From Lachnospiraceae bacterium (GTDB lineage: Bacteria; Bacillota; Clostridia; Lachnospirales; Lachnospiraceae): a stretch of 64,000 bases of DNA. Within the stretch, counting starts at the first letter, position 1, and each line of letters begins with the position of its first letter. Location: NCBI GenBank assembly GCA_022794265.1, contig JAAWEK010000002.1:38479-102478 (forward strand), written 5' to 3'. Under the pieces are notes generated by a model. That model searched no databases. It saw only the letters and a list, made by a program, of their open reading frames with translations, and had not been told where the DNA came from. The position numbers and the translations under genes are program-made. Positions 52,281 to 60,681 of this stretch are shown piece after piece.

Positions 52281-53299
52281 AATTTCGAAAGTATCTGATA
52301 GATAAAAGATTATCCCTCCTCTTATATTTTTTCATGTGTTTTATTCTGTTATTGCTGATGATGGCATTTAAAGCAGAAACTTCCATGCTTATAGCCGTGA
52401 CGGTTATTCTGTCCGGGTTTGGGGGGGCCGTTCTGCTAATAAATTTTTTTAGAAAAAAGAGATTTTATGATGAAATTACAAATAACCTGGAACAACTGGA
52501 TAAAAAATATCTGGTGCTGGAAACGATAAATACGCCTGAGTTTTATGAGGGTGAATTGGTATATCAGTTTTTATATGAAATAAATAAATCCATGCTGGAG
52601 AGAATCGGGGAATATGAATTCAGCATCAATGATTTTAAGGATTATGTTGAAATGTGGATTCATGAGATAAAAATACCGTTATCCAGTCTGTCCCTGATGG
52701 TTCACAATCACCGGGATATTTTTGACAAAAGGATAAACCAGCAGATAAAAAGACTGGATAATTATGTAGAACAGGTATTGTATTATGTCAGAAGCGAGAA
52801 TGCGGAAAAGGATTATCTGATTAAAGAAAATTCCCTGAATGATATTGTCAGTAATGTTGTGATGAAAAATAAAGATGACTTACTGGAAAGAAACATTGAA
52901 TTAATTGTAAATGATGTGGATAAAATTATTTTGACGGATTCCAAGTGGCTGGAGTTCATTTTGAATCAGATTTTAAATAATTCCATTAAGTATATAGACG
53001 AAACGGGTTCTGCCTGTATTCGGATTCAGGCTCATGGGGAAGGAACGGAAAAAACCACGCTTACGATTTATGATAACGGAATTGGAATTCCCGAAGATGA
53101 CCTGAAACGTGTGTTTGAAAAATCCTTTACCGGGAAAAATGGAAGAACCGGGGTAAAATCCACGGGAATGGGATTATACATTGCAAAAAAATTATGTGAT
53201 AAATTAGGTCATGGACTTATGATAGAATCTGCAGAACAGGAATATACAAAAGTCAGTATGGTGTTTATGAGGAATCCGTATTTTGATGTTCTAAAATAA
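52277..53299 (+). CDS. bceS: Intramembrane-sensing histidine kinase, BceS type
   Basis: 340 residues with two close N-terminal membrane segments (about 13-32 and 37-56) and almost no extracellular loop, the mark of kinases that read their ABC transporter instead of a ligand. The phosphoacceptor is in EMWIHEIKIPLSSL (His about 134); HATPase motifs DNGIGIP and STGMGLYIAKKL are present. It is coupled to the regulator gene. Confidence 0.93.
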   Translation: MKFRKYLIDKRLSLLLYFFMCFILLLLMMAFKAETSMLIAVTVILSGFGGAVLLINFFRKKRFYDEITNNLEQLDKKYLVLETINTPEFYEGELVYQFLYEINKSMLERIGEYEFSINDFKDYVEMWIHEIKIPLSSLSLMVHNHRDIFDKRINQQIKRLDNYVEQVLYYVRSENAEKDYLIKENSLNDIVSNVVMKNKDDLLERNIELIVNDVDKIILTDSKWLEFILNQILNNSIKYIDETGSACIRIQAHGEGTEKTTLTIYDNGIGIPEDDLKRVFEKSFTGKNGRTGVKSTGMGLYIAKKLCDKLGHGLMIESAEQEYTKVSMVFMRNPYFDVLK

Positions 53300-53310
53300 A
53301 TGACGGATTC

Positions 53311-53342
53311 AATATTACGAAATTGTAATGTTTCGTAATATT
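53311..53342. promoter_or_regulatory. 12-bp palindrome, candidate BceR operator
   Basis: Perfect arms AATATTACGAAA and TTTCGTAATATT with the 8-base spacer TTGTAATG. It ends 6 bp before the -35 of the bceA promoter, where an OmpR-type activator would bind. Confidence 0.6.
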
Positions 53343-53348
53343 AAAACA

Positions 53349-53377
53349 GCGACAAAAATAAAATAAATCGTTAAAAT
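53349..53377 (+). promoter_or_regulatory. bceAB promoter
   Basis: GCGACA (53349-53354), 17-bp spacer, TAAAAT (53372-53377). The weak -35 next to the palindrome suggests dependence on an activator. Confidence 0.55.
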
Positions 53378-53380
53378 AAG

Positions 53381-53431
53381 TATAGTCAATGAGTGAACTG
53401 AACCCAGTTTGCTGGCTATATTTATTTTTTT
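53381..53431 (+). terminator. Hairpin with T-tract just before the bceA ribosome site
   Basis: TATAGTC and AGTGAACTG pair with CAGTTTGCT and GGCTATA (loop AACC, some G-U), followed by TTTATTTTTTT. GGAAGGAG of bceA begins within two bases of the tract. It could end bceRS transcripts or attenuate bceAB. Confidence 0.65.
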
Positions 53432-53446
53432 GGAAGGAGACTTATT

Positions 53447-54214
53447 GTGGAACAGATTTTAAAAATTGAAAGAATTGAAAAATACTATGGAAATAAATCC
53501 AGCCTGACCAAGGCTATTGATAATATTTCCTTTGAGGTGGATAAGGGAGAATATGTAGCGATAATGGGAGCCAGCGGAAGCGGAAAAACCACGTTGTTAA
53601 ATTGTATTTCCACCATCGACCGGGTGACCTCCGGTCATATCTATGTAAGCGGGGAAGATATTACAAAATTAAAGGGAAATGCTCTTAATAAGTTTCGGCG
53701 GGAAGAACTGGGATTTATTTTTCAGGATTTTAATTTGCTGGAAACACTGACAGCCTATGAAAATATTGCACTGGCATTGTCTATCCAAAATGTAAAGACC
53801 AGAGAAATAGACAGCAGAATCCGTGACGTGGCTGAAAAACTGGAAATTACGGAAGTATTGAAAAAGTATCCGTATCAGATGAGTGGCGGTCAGAAACAGA
53901 GAGTCGCCTCTGCAAGGGCTATTATAACCAGACCGAAAATGATTATGGCGGATGAACCTACAGGTGCACTGGATTCCAAAGCAGCCAAAATGCTGCTGGA
54001 ACGTTTCAGTTATCTGAATCAGGCGCTGGAGGCTACCATATTAATGGTAACCCATGATGCGTTTACTGCAAGTTATTCCTCCAGAGTTATATTTATTAAA
54101 GACGGAAAAGTATTTAATGAAATATACAGAGGCGGGGATTCCAGAAAGGTATATTTTAACAAAATTATTGATGTGGTAACAGTGTTGGGAGGGGATTTAA
54201 ATGATGCTCTTTAA
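53447..54214 (+). CDS. bceA: ABC transporter ATPase, BceA type
   Basis: 255 residues with Walker A GASGSGKTT, signature MSGGQKQRVASARAI, Walker B with MADEPTGALDS, and H-loop MVTHD. This is the MacB/BceA class that powers FtsX-type permeases. It starts at GTG behind GGAAGGAG and overlaps bceB by 14 bp. Confidence 0.93.
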   Translation: MEQILKIERIEKYYGNKSSLTKAIDNISFEVDKGEYVAIMGASGSGKTTLLNCISTIDRVTSGHIYVSGEDITKLKGNALNKFRREELGFIFQDFNLLETLTAYENIALALSIQNVKTREIDSRIRDVAEKLEITEVLKKYPYQMSGGQKQRVASARAIITRPKMIMADEPTGALDSKAAKMLLERFSYLNQALEATILMVTHDAFTASYSSRVIFIKDGKVFNEIYRGGDSRKVYFNKIIDVVTVLGGDLNDAL

Positions 54215-56237
54215 GCTTTCGCTAAAAAACATACAAAAAAGTATCAAGGACTATGCGATTTATTTTTTCACCCTGATTCTGGGGGTTGCTGTTTTTTATG
54301 TCTTTAATGCCATTGAAAGCCAGACCGTACTGCTGAATGTAACTTCTAATACCCAGGACATTATAAAACTGATGACAAATATTCTTTCTGGTGTCAGCGT
54401 GTTTGTGTCCTTTGTTCTGGGGTTTCTGATTATCTATGCCAGCAGATTTCTGGTAAAACGCCGCAACAAGGAGTTTGGAGTCTATCTGACTCTGGGTATG
54501 GGAAAAAGAAAAGTATCCATGATATTATTTTTCGAAACTATGTTAATCGGCATTATTTCTTTAGCAGTGGGATTGTTGCTGGGAACGGTGTTATCCCAGT
54601 TTATGAGTCTGCTGGTAGCCAATATGTTTGAGGCGGACATGACAAATTATGCATTTACATTTTCAAAAGATGCCATGTTTAAGACGTTTATTTATTTTGG
54701 AATCATGTATGTTCTGGTTATGATATTTAATACCAGACTGGTGAGCAAATGTAAACTTATCGATCTGCTCCATGCCGGTAAAAAGTCGGAAAAGGTACGG
54801 ATGAAGAATCCGGTTCTGTGTACGCTGGTATTTGCAGCATCCTGCGGAATCCTGGGATATGCATATTGGAAAGTAACCGGAGGATTATACCGTCTGTCCA
54901 GCGAAAAAGACATCTTTATACCCATCATTTTGGGAGTGATAGGAACCTTTCTGGTATTCTGGTCACTGTCGGGACTTATGTTAAGGATTGTAATGAGTAT
55001 TAAGGGTCTGTATTATAAGAAACTGAACAGTTTTACCCTGAGGCAGATTAGCAGTAAAATAAATACTATGGTCTTTTCTATGACAGTTATCTGTTTAATG
55101 CTGTTTTTTACCATCTGTATTTTATCCAGCGCATTATCCATTAAAAATTTTATGAATGACAATCTCAAGGAACTGGCGCCGGTAGATATACAGTTTGAGT
55201 CTGCAAATGAGCCGGGACAGGAGAGTTATACGGTTGAGGAATTGCTGAAACAGAATAATTTTAATGTGGATGAAGTATTTAAGGAAAGATTTTCATTTGA
55301 TACGTATATGTTTGATGACATAACCTTGCAGACTACATTAGGTTCGGCATATAATGAGGCTCAAAACAACAATTTTTTTCTGTCGTATACGGCAAGAGAA
55401 GAATTTATGAAACTGTCAGATTATAACCGGCTTGCAAAATTATACGGAATGCCGGAATATACGCTGGAGGAGGATGAATATATAGTAATTGCGGATTTTG
55501 ACAGTAGTATGGATATGAGAAATCTTGCACTGAAAAACGGTGAAATCATCCGGATTGGAAGTAAGGAATACCGGCCAAAGTATGAGAAGTGTAAAAAAGG
55601 AATTCTGCAGCTGGCAGGAAATCATGTTAACGCCGGTTATTTTGTTATTCCCGACAGCGCCGAAACAGAGGGACACAATACACGGAATTATCTGGTGGCA
55701 AATTATAATACAGGGAATGTGGAAGAAAAAATAAGGATTGAGGCAGAGATTTCCGAATTAACGAAAAGTATAGGGAAGGATGGCAATACAGAAAACAGGA
55801 GTTCAATTAGTTATAATACCATGCTTGATATCAAGGAGGCTTCTATCGGCCTGGGGGCAATGGTTACGTTTATCGGTCTTTATCTGGGAATCATTTTTCT
55901 GATATCCGGCGCTGCGATTCTTGCATTAAAGGAATTATCCGAAAGCACCGATAACCGGGAACGTTATAGTGTCTTAAGAAAAATCGGAACAGACGAAAAA
56001 GTTATTAACCGGGCATTATTTAAGCAGATAGGAATATTCTTTATGGTTCCGTTAATTCTGGCAGGTATTCACTCTGTTTTTGGAATCAGATTCTGTAATT
56101 CCATTCTGGAAACCTTTGGAAAGGATGAGATGATGAAATCTGTAGGCATGACTTCCGTCTTTTTGATTGTAATCTATGGAGGATATTTTCTGATAACCTA
56201 TTTCTGCAGTAAGGAAATTATAAAAGAAAGAAAATAG
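54201..56237 (+). CDS. bceB: FtsX-type permease, BceB type
   Basis: 678 residues with ten predicted membrane segments and a large extracellular domain between segments seven and eight (about 320-545), the arrangement of BceB-type permeases. The extracellular domain is thought to bind the peptide-lipid target. Two ATG codons stand at the start (54201, 54204) behind GGGAGGGG. It probably gives resistance to lipid II-cycle antibiotics; substrate not readable. Confidence 0.92.
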   Translation: MMLFKLSLKNIQKSIKDYAIYFFTLILGVAVFYVFNAIESQTVLLNVTSNTQDIIKLMTNILSGVSVFVSFVLGFLIIYASRFLVKRRNKEFGVYLTLGMGKRKVSMILFFETMLIGIISLAVGLLLGTVLSQFMSLLVANMFEADMTNYAFTFSKDAMFKTFIYFGIMYVLVMIFNTRLVSKCKLIDLLHAGKKSEKVRMKNPVLCTLVFAASCGILGYAYWKVTGGLYRLSSEKDIFIPIILGVIGTFLVFWSLSGLMLRIVMSIKGLYYKKLNSFTLRQISSKINTMVFSMTVICLMLFFTICILSSALSIKNFMNDNLKELAPVDIQFESANEPGQESYTVEELLKQNNFNVDEVFKERFSFDTYMFDDITLQTTLGSAYNEAQNNNFFLSYTAREEFMKLSDYNRLAKLYGMPEYTLEEDEYIVIADFDSSMDMRNLALKNGEIIRIGSKEYRPKYEKCKKGILQLAGNHVNAGYFVIPDSAETEGHNTRNYLVANYNTGNVEEKIRIEAEISELTKSIGKDGNTENRSSISYNTMLDIKEASIGLGAMVTFIGLYLGIIFLISGAAILALKELSESTDNRERYSVLRKIGTDEKVINRALFKQIGIFFMVPLILAGIHSVFGIRFCNSILETFGKDEMMKSVGMTSVFLIVIYGGYFLITYFCSKEIIKERK

Positions 56238-56239
56238 TC

Positions 56240-56300
56240 TTGACAAAAATATTATTGTTTTATATTATAGTGATATCAAAATGATATCACTATATTTTTT
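56240..56300 (+). promoter_or_regulatory. SPFH-gene promoter overlapped by a 13-bp palindrome
   Basis: TTGACA (56240-56245), 17-bp spacer, TATTAT (56263-56268). Perfect arms TATAGTGATATCA (56266-56278) and TGATATCACTATA (56282-56294) begin in the -10 and cover the start site, as a repressor operator would; six T follow, so it can also serve as the bceB terminator. Confidence 0.65.
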
Positions 56301-56315
56301 AAAGGAGGAATTAAT

Positions 56316-57344
56316 ATGAGTACACAGGAAATATCAAAGAATTTTAAAAATGTGGAGGAAAAGGAACTGCATCCCATAAGCGGAGGGCTTATGCTGATAC
56401 TGGTGCTGGCAATGTATGCGGCAGCCATTGGTCTTGCAGTATACGGCGGAGTTACGATTGAAGTAGGAAAGAATGGTATATTGGGAGGCATTTTAATTGC
56501 GGGCGGTATAATTCTTTTAATTACAGCCTTTATTTTTTCCTGTGGATTCCATATTTTAAAACCAAATGAAGAATTGGTTATGACATTTTTTGGTAAATAT
56601 TATGGAACCATTAAGAAAGACGGATATTATTTTGTGAATCCTTTTGTCAGTGAGTATAATCCGGCTTCAGGCGCCATGCAGCAGACCTTTGAATTAACTT
56701 CCGGCAGTGGGGAGATAGTAAAAAATTCAGCCGCAGTGGCACAGACCACAAGAAAGAAGATTTCCACCAAGACACAGACATTAAAAAATGATAAGCAGAA
56801 AGTCAATGATGTACTGGGCAATCCCATTATCATTGGTTCCGTTGTTATCTGGAGGGTGGCGGAGCCAACCAAAGCGGTATTTAATGTTGAGAATTATAAG
56901 GAATTTCTGTCAATTCAGTGCGACTCCGTCATCCGGAATATTGCCAGAATGTATCCCTATGACAACATGGAAGACGAGGCGGATGAGAAGTCATTACGGG
57001 GCAGTAGTCAGGAAATTGCGGAGAGCATGAGAAAAGAGCTTCAGGAAAAAGTAATAGAGGCTGGTCTGGAAATTAAAGAAGTGAGAATTACCAATCTCGC
57101 TTATTCTGATGAAATTGCGGCAGCCATGCTGCAAAGACAGCAGGCAGTTGCCATTATTGCGGCGCGTCAGAAGATTGTAGAAGGTGCGGTCAGCATGGTA
57201 AAGATGGCCATTGACCAGCTGGGAGAAGAGGAAATTGTAGTTTTGGATGAAGAGAGAAAGGCGGCAATGGTCAGCAATCTTTTGGTTGTGCTCTGCGGAA
57301 ATAAAGATGCCCAGCCTATCGTAAACAGCGGTTCTATTTATTAG
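56316..57344 (+). CDS. SPFH-domain (flotillin-like) membrane protein
   Basis: 342 residues. Two membrane segments (about 24-46 and 53-74) are followed by an SPFH/band-7 domain (about 78-290) and a short helical tail; the motif KPNEELVMTFFGKYYGT opens the domain. Such proteins form oligomeric scaffolds in the membrane. AAAGGAGG is 7 bases before the ATG. An Arc-like gene follows 36 bp downstream, a pairing seen in other bacteria. Confidence 0.88.
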   Translation: MSTQEISKNFKNVEEKELHPISGGLMLILVLAMYAAAIGLAVYGGVTIEVGKNGILGGILIAGGIILLITAFIFSCGFHILKPNEELVMTFFGKYYGTIKKDGYYFVNPFVSEYNPASGAMQQTFELTSGSGEIVKNSAAVAQTTRKKISTKTQTLKNDKQKVNDVLGNPIIIGSVVIWRVAEPTKAVFNVENYKEFLSIQCDSVIRNIARMYPYDNMEDEADEKSLRGSSQEIAESMRKELQEKVIEAGLEIKEVRITNLAYSDEIAAAMLQRQQAVAIIAARQKIVEGAVSMVKMAIDQLGEEEIVVLDEERKAAMVSNLLVVLCGNKDAQPIVNSGSIY

Positions 57345-57380
57345 GAACTGTTGGAAAGCAGAAGGGAAGGAGGTCAGGAT

Positions 57381-57632
57381 ATGGCAGATGAGCTTGAAAA
57401 CAGAGAGCGTGAGTTAAAACAGCGGCTTGAAAATATTCAAAGTCTTGAGAAGGAAATTCTGGAAAAAGAAAAAGCATTGAAAATTAAAGAAAAAGCAAAG
57501 AAGCAAATTCTGCTCCGTCTTGCACCGACTCTTTGGGAGGAACTTGCAGCATGGGCAGAGGATGATTACCGTTCCATAAATGGGCAGATTGAATATCTGC
57601 TGGCGGAATGCGTAAGGAAGCGCAAAAAATGA
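57381..57632 (+). CDS. Arc-like ribbon-helix-helix small protein
   Basis: 83 residues: an N-terminal charged coiled coil (about 1-45) and a C-terminal ribbon-helix-helix-like part (QILLRLAPTLWEELAAWAED, then YRSINGQIEYLLAECVRK) resembling Arc/MetJ repressors. ATG 57381 follows AAGGAGGT by 7 bases; the longer TTG frame from 57351 lies over that site. It might bind the palindrome upstream of the SPFH gene; this is inference. Confidence 0.8.
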   Translation: MADELENRERELKQRLENIQSLEKEILEKEKALKIKEKAKKQILLRLAPTLWEELAAWAEDDYRSINGQIEYLLAECVRKRKK

Positions 57633-57633
57633 T

Positions 57634-57688
57634 AACTGTTTTCCAAATGCCGGTTTTAGTATACTGACATTTGGAAAACAGTTTTTTT
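57634..57688 (+). terminator. Strong terminator after the SPFH operon
   Basis: Perfect 16-bp stem AACTGTTTTCCAAATG (57634-57649) with its complement (57668-57683) and a T-tract. Confidence 0.92.
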
Positions 57689-57703
57689 AAAAGGTACTTT
57701 TGA

Positions 57704-58753
57704 TTAGATAATTAAAATCTGTCCTATAAATATCAGGTTAGGGTTTATAATATTATTTTTTGCTGCAAGAGCCGCAACGGTGGTATTGTATTTTAGCGCA
57801 ATACCATATAGAGTATCGCCAGGGCGGACCACATACCGAATTTGTGGTGCAGATGAAGGTACCGGAAGGAGTAAAGCGGTACCGGGAAAGATTAAATTTG
57901 GATTGCTGATATGATTTAATGCTGCCAGTTGTTCCACGGTGGTATGGTAACGGAACGCAATGCCGGACAAAGTATCGCCTTTTTGTATAATATAGATATT
58001 GGGATTTTTATCAGGGGCGGGAATATACGAAGTTACATAGACCGTGTCACGAAAACGGTCCAAATCAACATTACCGGAAATTCCGGGTACGGTTCCGGTG
58101 CTGCTGTATTGAAAACCGCTCCATTTCTGCCAGAAGCCGGTTTTTGTATTGAATCCGGCGCTATAGTCCGCAGCCCATAAGGGATAAACGGAAAGGGAGG
58201 AGTCCCATATAGTATTCACATCATTGATATCGGAATAGAGCAGGGGCGTCGTACCGGTCAGGTTCTGGAGAGTGGATAAATAGGTTCTGGCAATATCGTT
58301 AATCCGGTTTCTGGATAAAAATCCAAAAAATTCAAAATCCATGGCCGGCCGGCAGTCGTATTTTTTATCCGAAATCAGGGAATAAAAGAAACGCGCCTGA
58401 GCGATGGCGGAGGTTTCATTGGTAGCAGTGATATAATGATAAAAACCGATTTTCAGTCCTGCAGCTCTGGCTTTTGCATAGTTGCTTTCAAAATATTCGT
58501 CTACCATGGAAGCGCCATAACAGGCCCGGATATATACGATTTCTACACCAGAAGCGGCAACCTGGTTAAAATCAATTTCTCCCTGCCATTTGCTGACGTC
58601 GATTCCGGCGATGGTATCGTCCTGCTGCAGAGGGCCTGTATCGGCAGAAGCATTGACAGCAGAAATAAACAATGCCGGAAGAATGATTAAAAATAATATT
58701 ATTATCCGGCAGAGTAAAGTTCGGCTTTTATTGTGTATATATTGTTTATACAT
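57704..58753 (-). CDS. GH25 lysozyme with two LysM domains
   Basis: 349-residue secreted muramidase. Signal peptide about 1-37; GH25 domain (about 48-240) with the catalytic region [13 protein letters not shown] and AMDFEFFG (acidic pair near 139-141); two LysM peptidoglycan-binding repeats (about 254-298 and 306-349, [13 protein letters not shown] and [13 protein letters not shown]). AGGAGGC precedes the ATG by 8 bases. It is a stand-alone autolysin-type gene without a holin nearby, so not part of a prophage here. Confidence 0.93.
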   Translation of the reverse strand: MYKQYIHNKSRTLLCRIIILFLIILPALFISAVNASADTGPLQQDDTIAGIDVSKWQGEIDFNQVAASGVEIVYIRACYGASMVDEYFESNYAKARAAGLKIGFYHYITATNETSAIAQARFFYSLISDKKYDCRPAMDFEFFGFLSRNRINDIARTYLSTLQNLTGTTPLLYSDINDVNTIWDSSLSVYPLWAADYSAGFNTKTGFWQKWSGFQYSSTGTVPGISGNVDLDRFRDTVYVTSYIPAPDKNPNIYIIQKGDTLSGIAFRYHTTVEQLAALNHISNPNLIFPGTALLLPVPSSAPQIRYVVRPGDTLYGIALKYNTTVAALAAKNNIINPNLIFIGQILII

Positions 58754-58895
58754 AAAGAGTGCCTCCTAACGGATGTTCTGTTTTACAGGCAATTACAAAT
58801 CAAATGGTCGAAACTCATAAAACGCTGCAATCCCCTGATTCTATATGATATGCCGGGGAAGAGCGGACGGTCCGCCGATTCGGTCAGTTTTGGCG

Positions 58896-59237
58896 TTACT
58901 TGCCAGAACCGCCCTGTTTTTTTATAATTTCCCGGATGATGTCCTGCACCAGTCGTTTATTTTCCGGGGATAGAAGAGTGATATTTTTTAATATTTTTTT
59001 TGTATCACCGGAAATGGTCAGGGTATTGTCACAATCCTGCAGGAAAAATTCACATGGAGTGATTCCGAAACCGTCGCAAAAAGTCAAAAATGTATGCATG
59101 GTGGGAACGGAGTAATGGTTATCCATGGAATAAAGGGTACTTACAGGAATATCAGTTAATTGGGAAAATCGGTAATTTGAATAATTATAAATGCTCCGGA
59201 AGTAATTCAGCCGGTCTAAAAACTCCTTGTCGTTCAT
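58896..59237 (-). CDS. XRE-family regulator A
   Basis: 113 residues. HTH at about 5-60 (RLNYFRSIYNYSNYRFSQL, then IPVSTLYSMDN), followed by TMHTFLTFCDGFGITPCEFF and a short helical tail. ATG 59237 is the conservative start; an in-frame TTG at 59252 lies in a palindrome. The AAAGGAG site is about 35 bases upstream, on the other side of that palindrome. It is a paralog of the gene at 59588-59947. Confidence 0.78.
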   Translation of the reverse strand: MNDKEFLDRLNYFRSIYNYSNYRFSQLTDIPVSTLYSMDNHYSVPTMHTFLTFCDGFGITPCEFFLQDCDNTLTISGDTKKILKNITLLSPENKRLVQDIIREIIKKQGGSGK

Positions 59238-59247
59238 ACTTAAAAGT

Positions 59248-59265
59248 GACAATTTAGAAATTGTC
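59248..59265. promoter_or_regulatory. 18-bp palindrome in the leader of XRE regulator A
   Basis: GACAATTT-AG-AAATTGTC, perfect 8-bp arms, between the purine-rich AAAGGAG and the ATG. It may be an autoregulatory operator or a leader hairpin. Confidence 0.5.
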
Positions 59266-59278
59266 TTTGCTCTCCTTT

Positions 59279-59587
59279 GTAAATGTTAATCTGATACTAT
59301 TATATAAAGAAGAACCGGAGATTCACTAATGGGAAAAGGAAATAAAAAGGAACGGATACTTGAACTGATGAGATAAAAAGAAAGACACCACTTGTATTGA
59401 GGTGTCTGCTAAAAGTCAGACATTTCACCGTAACGGATTTAATGTGTTTGAAAATTTATTCTCGCAGTCCACATACTCAGACATAAAAATACCAACCTCC
59501 AGTCGTAAGATTTCAAATCTGACTTTTGGGAGTTGGTACATATGAGGGAAATCTGCAAAATCCCAGAGTTATGATATATAAATGCTT
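59279..59587. other. Structured intergenic region between two XRE genes
   Basis: About 310 bp without a convincing gene. It holds AGACACC/GGTGTCT (about 59385-59409), a far-spaced pair AAAAGTCAGA/TCTGACTTTT (about 59411 and 59518), and a hairpin built from TACCAACCTCC and GGGAGTTGGTA (about 59489-59541). A 15-codon frame starts at 59329 (MGKGNKKERILELMR) and may be the remnant of a lost gene. The first hairpin could end transcripts of XRE regulator B. Confidence 0.4.
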
Positions 59588-59947
59588 TTATTCATCAGCA
59601 CTTTTATCGTCACTTGCAGGATGCTGTGCATTTTTAATACAATGCAGAATAGAAAGTGCAAGATTTTTGCTGTCACCGTTCAGACTGTTCCACAAATCCA
59701 TAAGACTTCTGGCTTCCTCGTTTAAAACTACGGTATTTTCCGAATTCTTGAGAAAGAATTGGGACGGAGTAATGCTTAAACCATCGCAAATAGTGAGAAA
59801 TGAGTACATGGACGGATAAAAATCACCGTTTTCCATTGTGCTGATGGTGGATTGGGTTAAATTACATCTTGCAGCAAGTTCTTTTTGGGATAAGCCTTGT
59901 GACTTGCGATATTGAATCAGTATTTCCTTCATTTCATCTGAACTCAT
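59588..59947 (-). CDS. XRE-family regulator B
   Basis: 119 residues. A clear HTH (about 6-60, YRKSQGLSQKELAARCNLTQ then STISTMENG) and a C-terminal part with YSFLTICDGLSITPSQFFL that aligns with regulator A. ATG 59947 follows AAAGG by 10 bases; the longer frame to 60052 would be antisense to promoter sequence. It is divergent from the polysaccharide operon and may control it. Confidence 0.85.
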   Translation of the reverse strand: MSSDEMKEILIQYRKSQGLSQKELAARCNLTQSTISTMENGDFYPSMYSFLTICDGLSITPSQFFLKNSENTVVLNEEARSLMDLWNSLNGDSKNLALSILHCIKNAQHPASDDKSADE

Positions 59948-60126
59948 AACACACATACCTTTCTTAAAGACTAAATACATTATATATGATTTATTCCAAT
60001 TTATGAACAACGACAAAATTGCGTAAAAATACGGTAAATTGATTAAAAACATTATATATTAGATATCTGGCGAGATTGAGGGAAATCCGGAGAACAAAAT
60101 TAATCTAGATTTTACATAAAAATAAC

Positions 60127-60155
60127 TTGCAAATGTATAGTGTGTTAATTATACT
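60127..60155 (+). promoter_or_regulatory. Promoter of the GtrA operon
   Basis: TTGCAA (60127-60132), 17-bp spacer, TATACT (60150-60155), 57 bp before the gtrA ATG. Confidence 0.75.
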
Positions 60156-60211
60156 TTTATGGTAAGTATGTACAAAAAAATAAAAGGTATTCAGCCGGAT
60201 GGGAGATACGG

Positions 60212-60658
60212 ATGGAAGAACTTTGGAAAGATATTATTGCTTTTGATATGTCAAAGCTGTTTTTAGAGCCTACAAATAATACGTTTATTCAGCTTTTTCG
60301 TTATTTGTTTGTGGGAGGAACGGCCTTTGCTGTAGATGCCGGATGTTTGTTTCTGTTGGAACTGACAGGGATGTATTATCTGCTGGCAGCTGTATTTGCG
60401 TTTACGGCAGGACTGGCAGTGAACTTTCTGCTATCAAAAGCACTGGTGTTCCGGGGAAATGAATCAGGGAACAGCAATGAAGTGGAGTTTCTCGTTTATG
60501 CGGTTATTGGTGTAATCGGTCTTGGAATGACGGAGATAATTCTGTATTTATTTACGGAAAAACTATCCATATATTTTATGGTTTCAAAAGTAATTGCTGC
60601 TGTTGTTGTATTAATATGGAATTTTGCGGCAAGAAAAATAACGTTATATAGAAAATAA
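60212..60658 (+). CDS. GtrA-family membrane protein
   Basis: 148 residues with four membrane segments in the GtrA pattern (LFRYLFVGGTAFAVDAGCLF at the first). GtrA proteins help flip lipid-linked sugars for decoration of surface polysaccharides. It heads a three-gene operon; no gtrB-type glycosyltransferase is next to it. Confidence 0.9.
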   Translation: MEELWKDIIAFDMSKLFLEPTNNTFIQLFRYLFVGGTAFAVDAGCLFLLELTGMYYLLAAVFAFTAGLAVNFLLSKALVFRGNESGNSNEVEFLVYAVIGVIGLGMTEIILYLFTEKLSIYFMVSKVIAAVVVLIWNFAARKITLYRK

Positions 60659-60681
60659 CCGGAAAGGAAATATAACTGAAC

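Noticed and set aside
57704-58753. GH25-LysM lysozyme as a prophage endolysin
   Set aside because: It has a signal peptide and there are no holin, tail or packaging genes near it.
59329-59376. A 15-codon frame as a gene
   Set aside because: Too short to support and without a clear ribosome site; noted only as a possible remnant.
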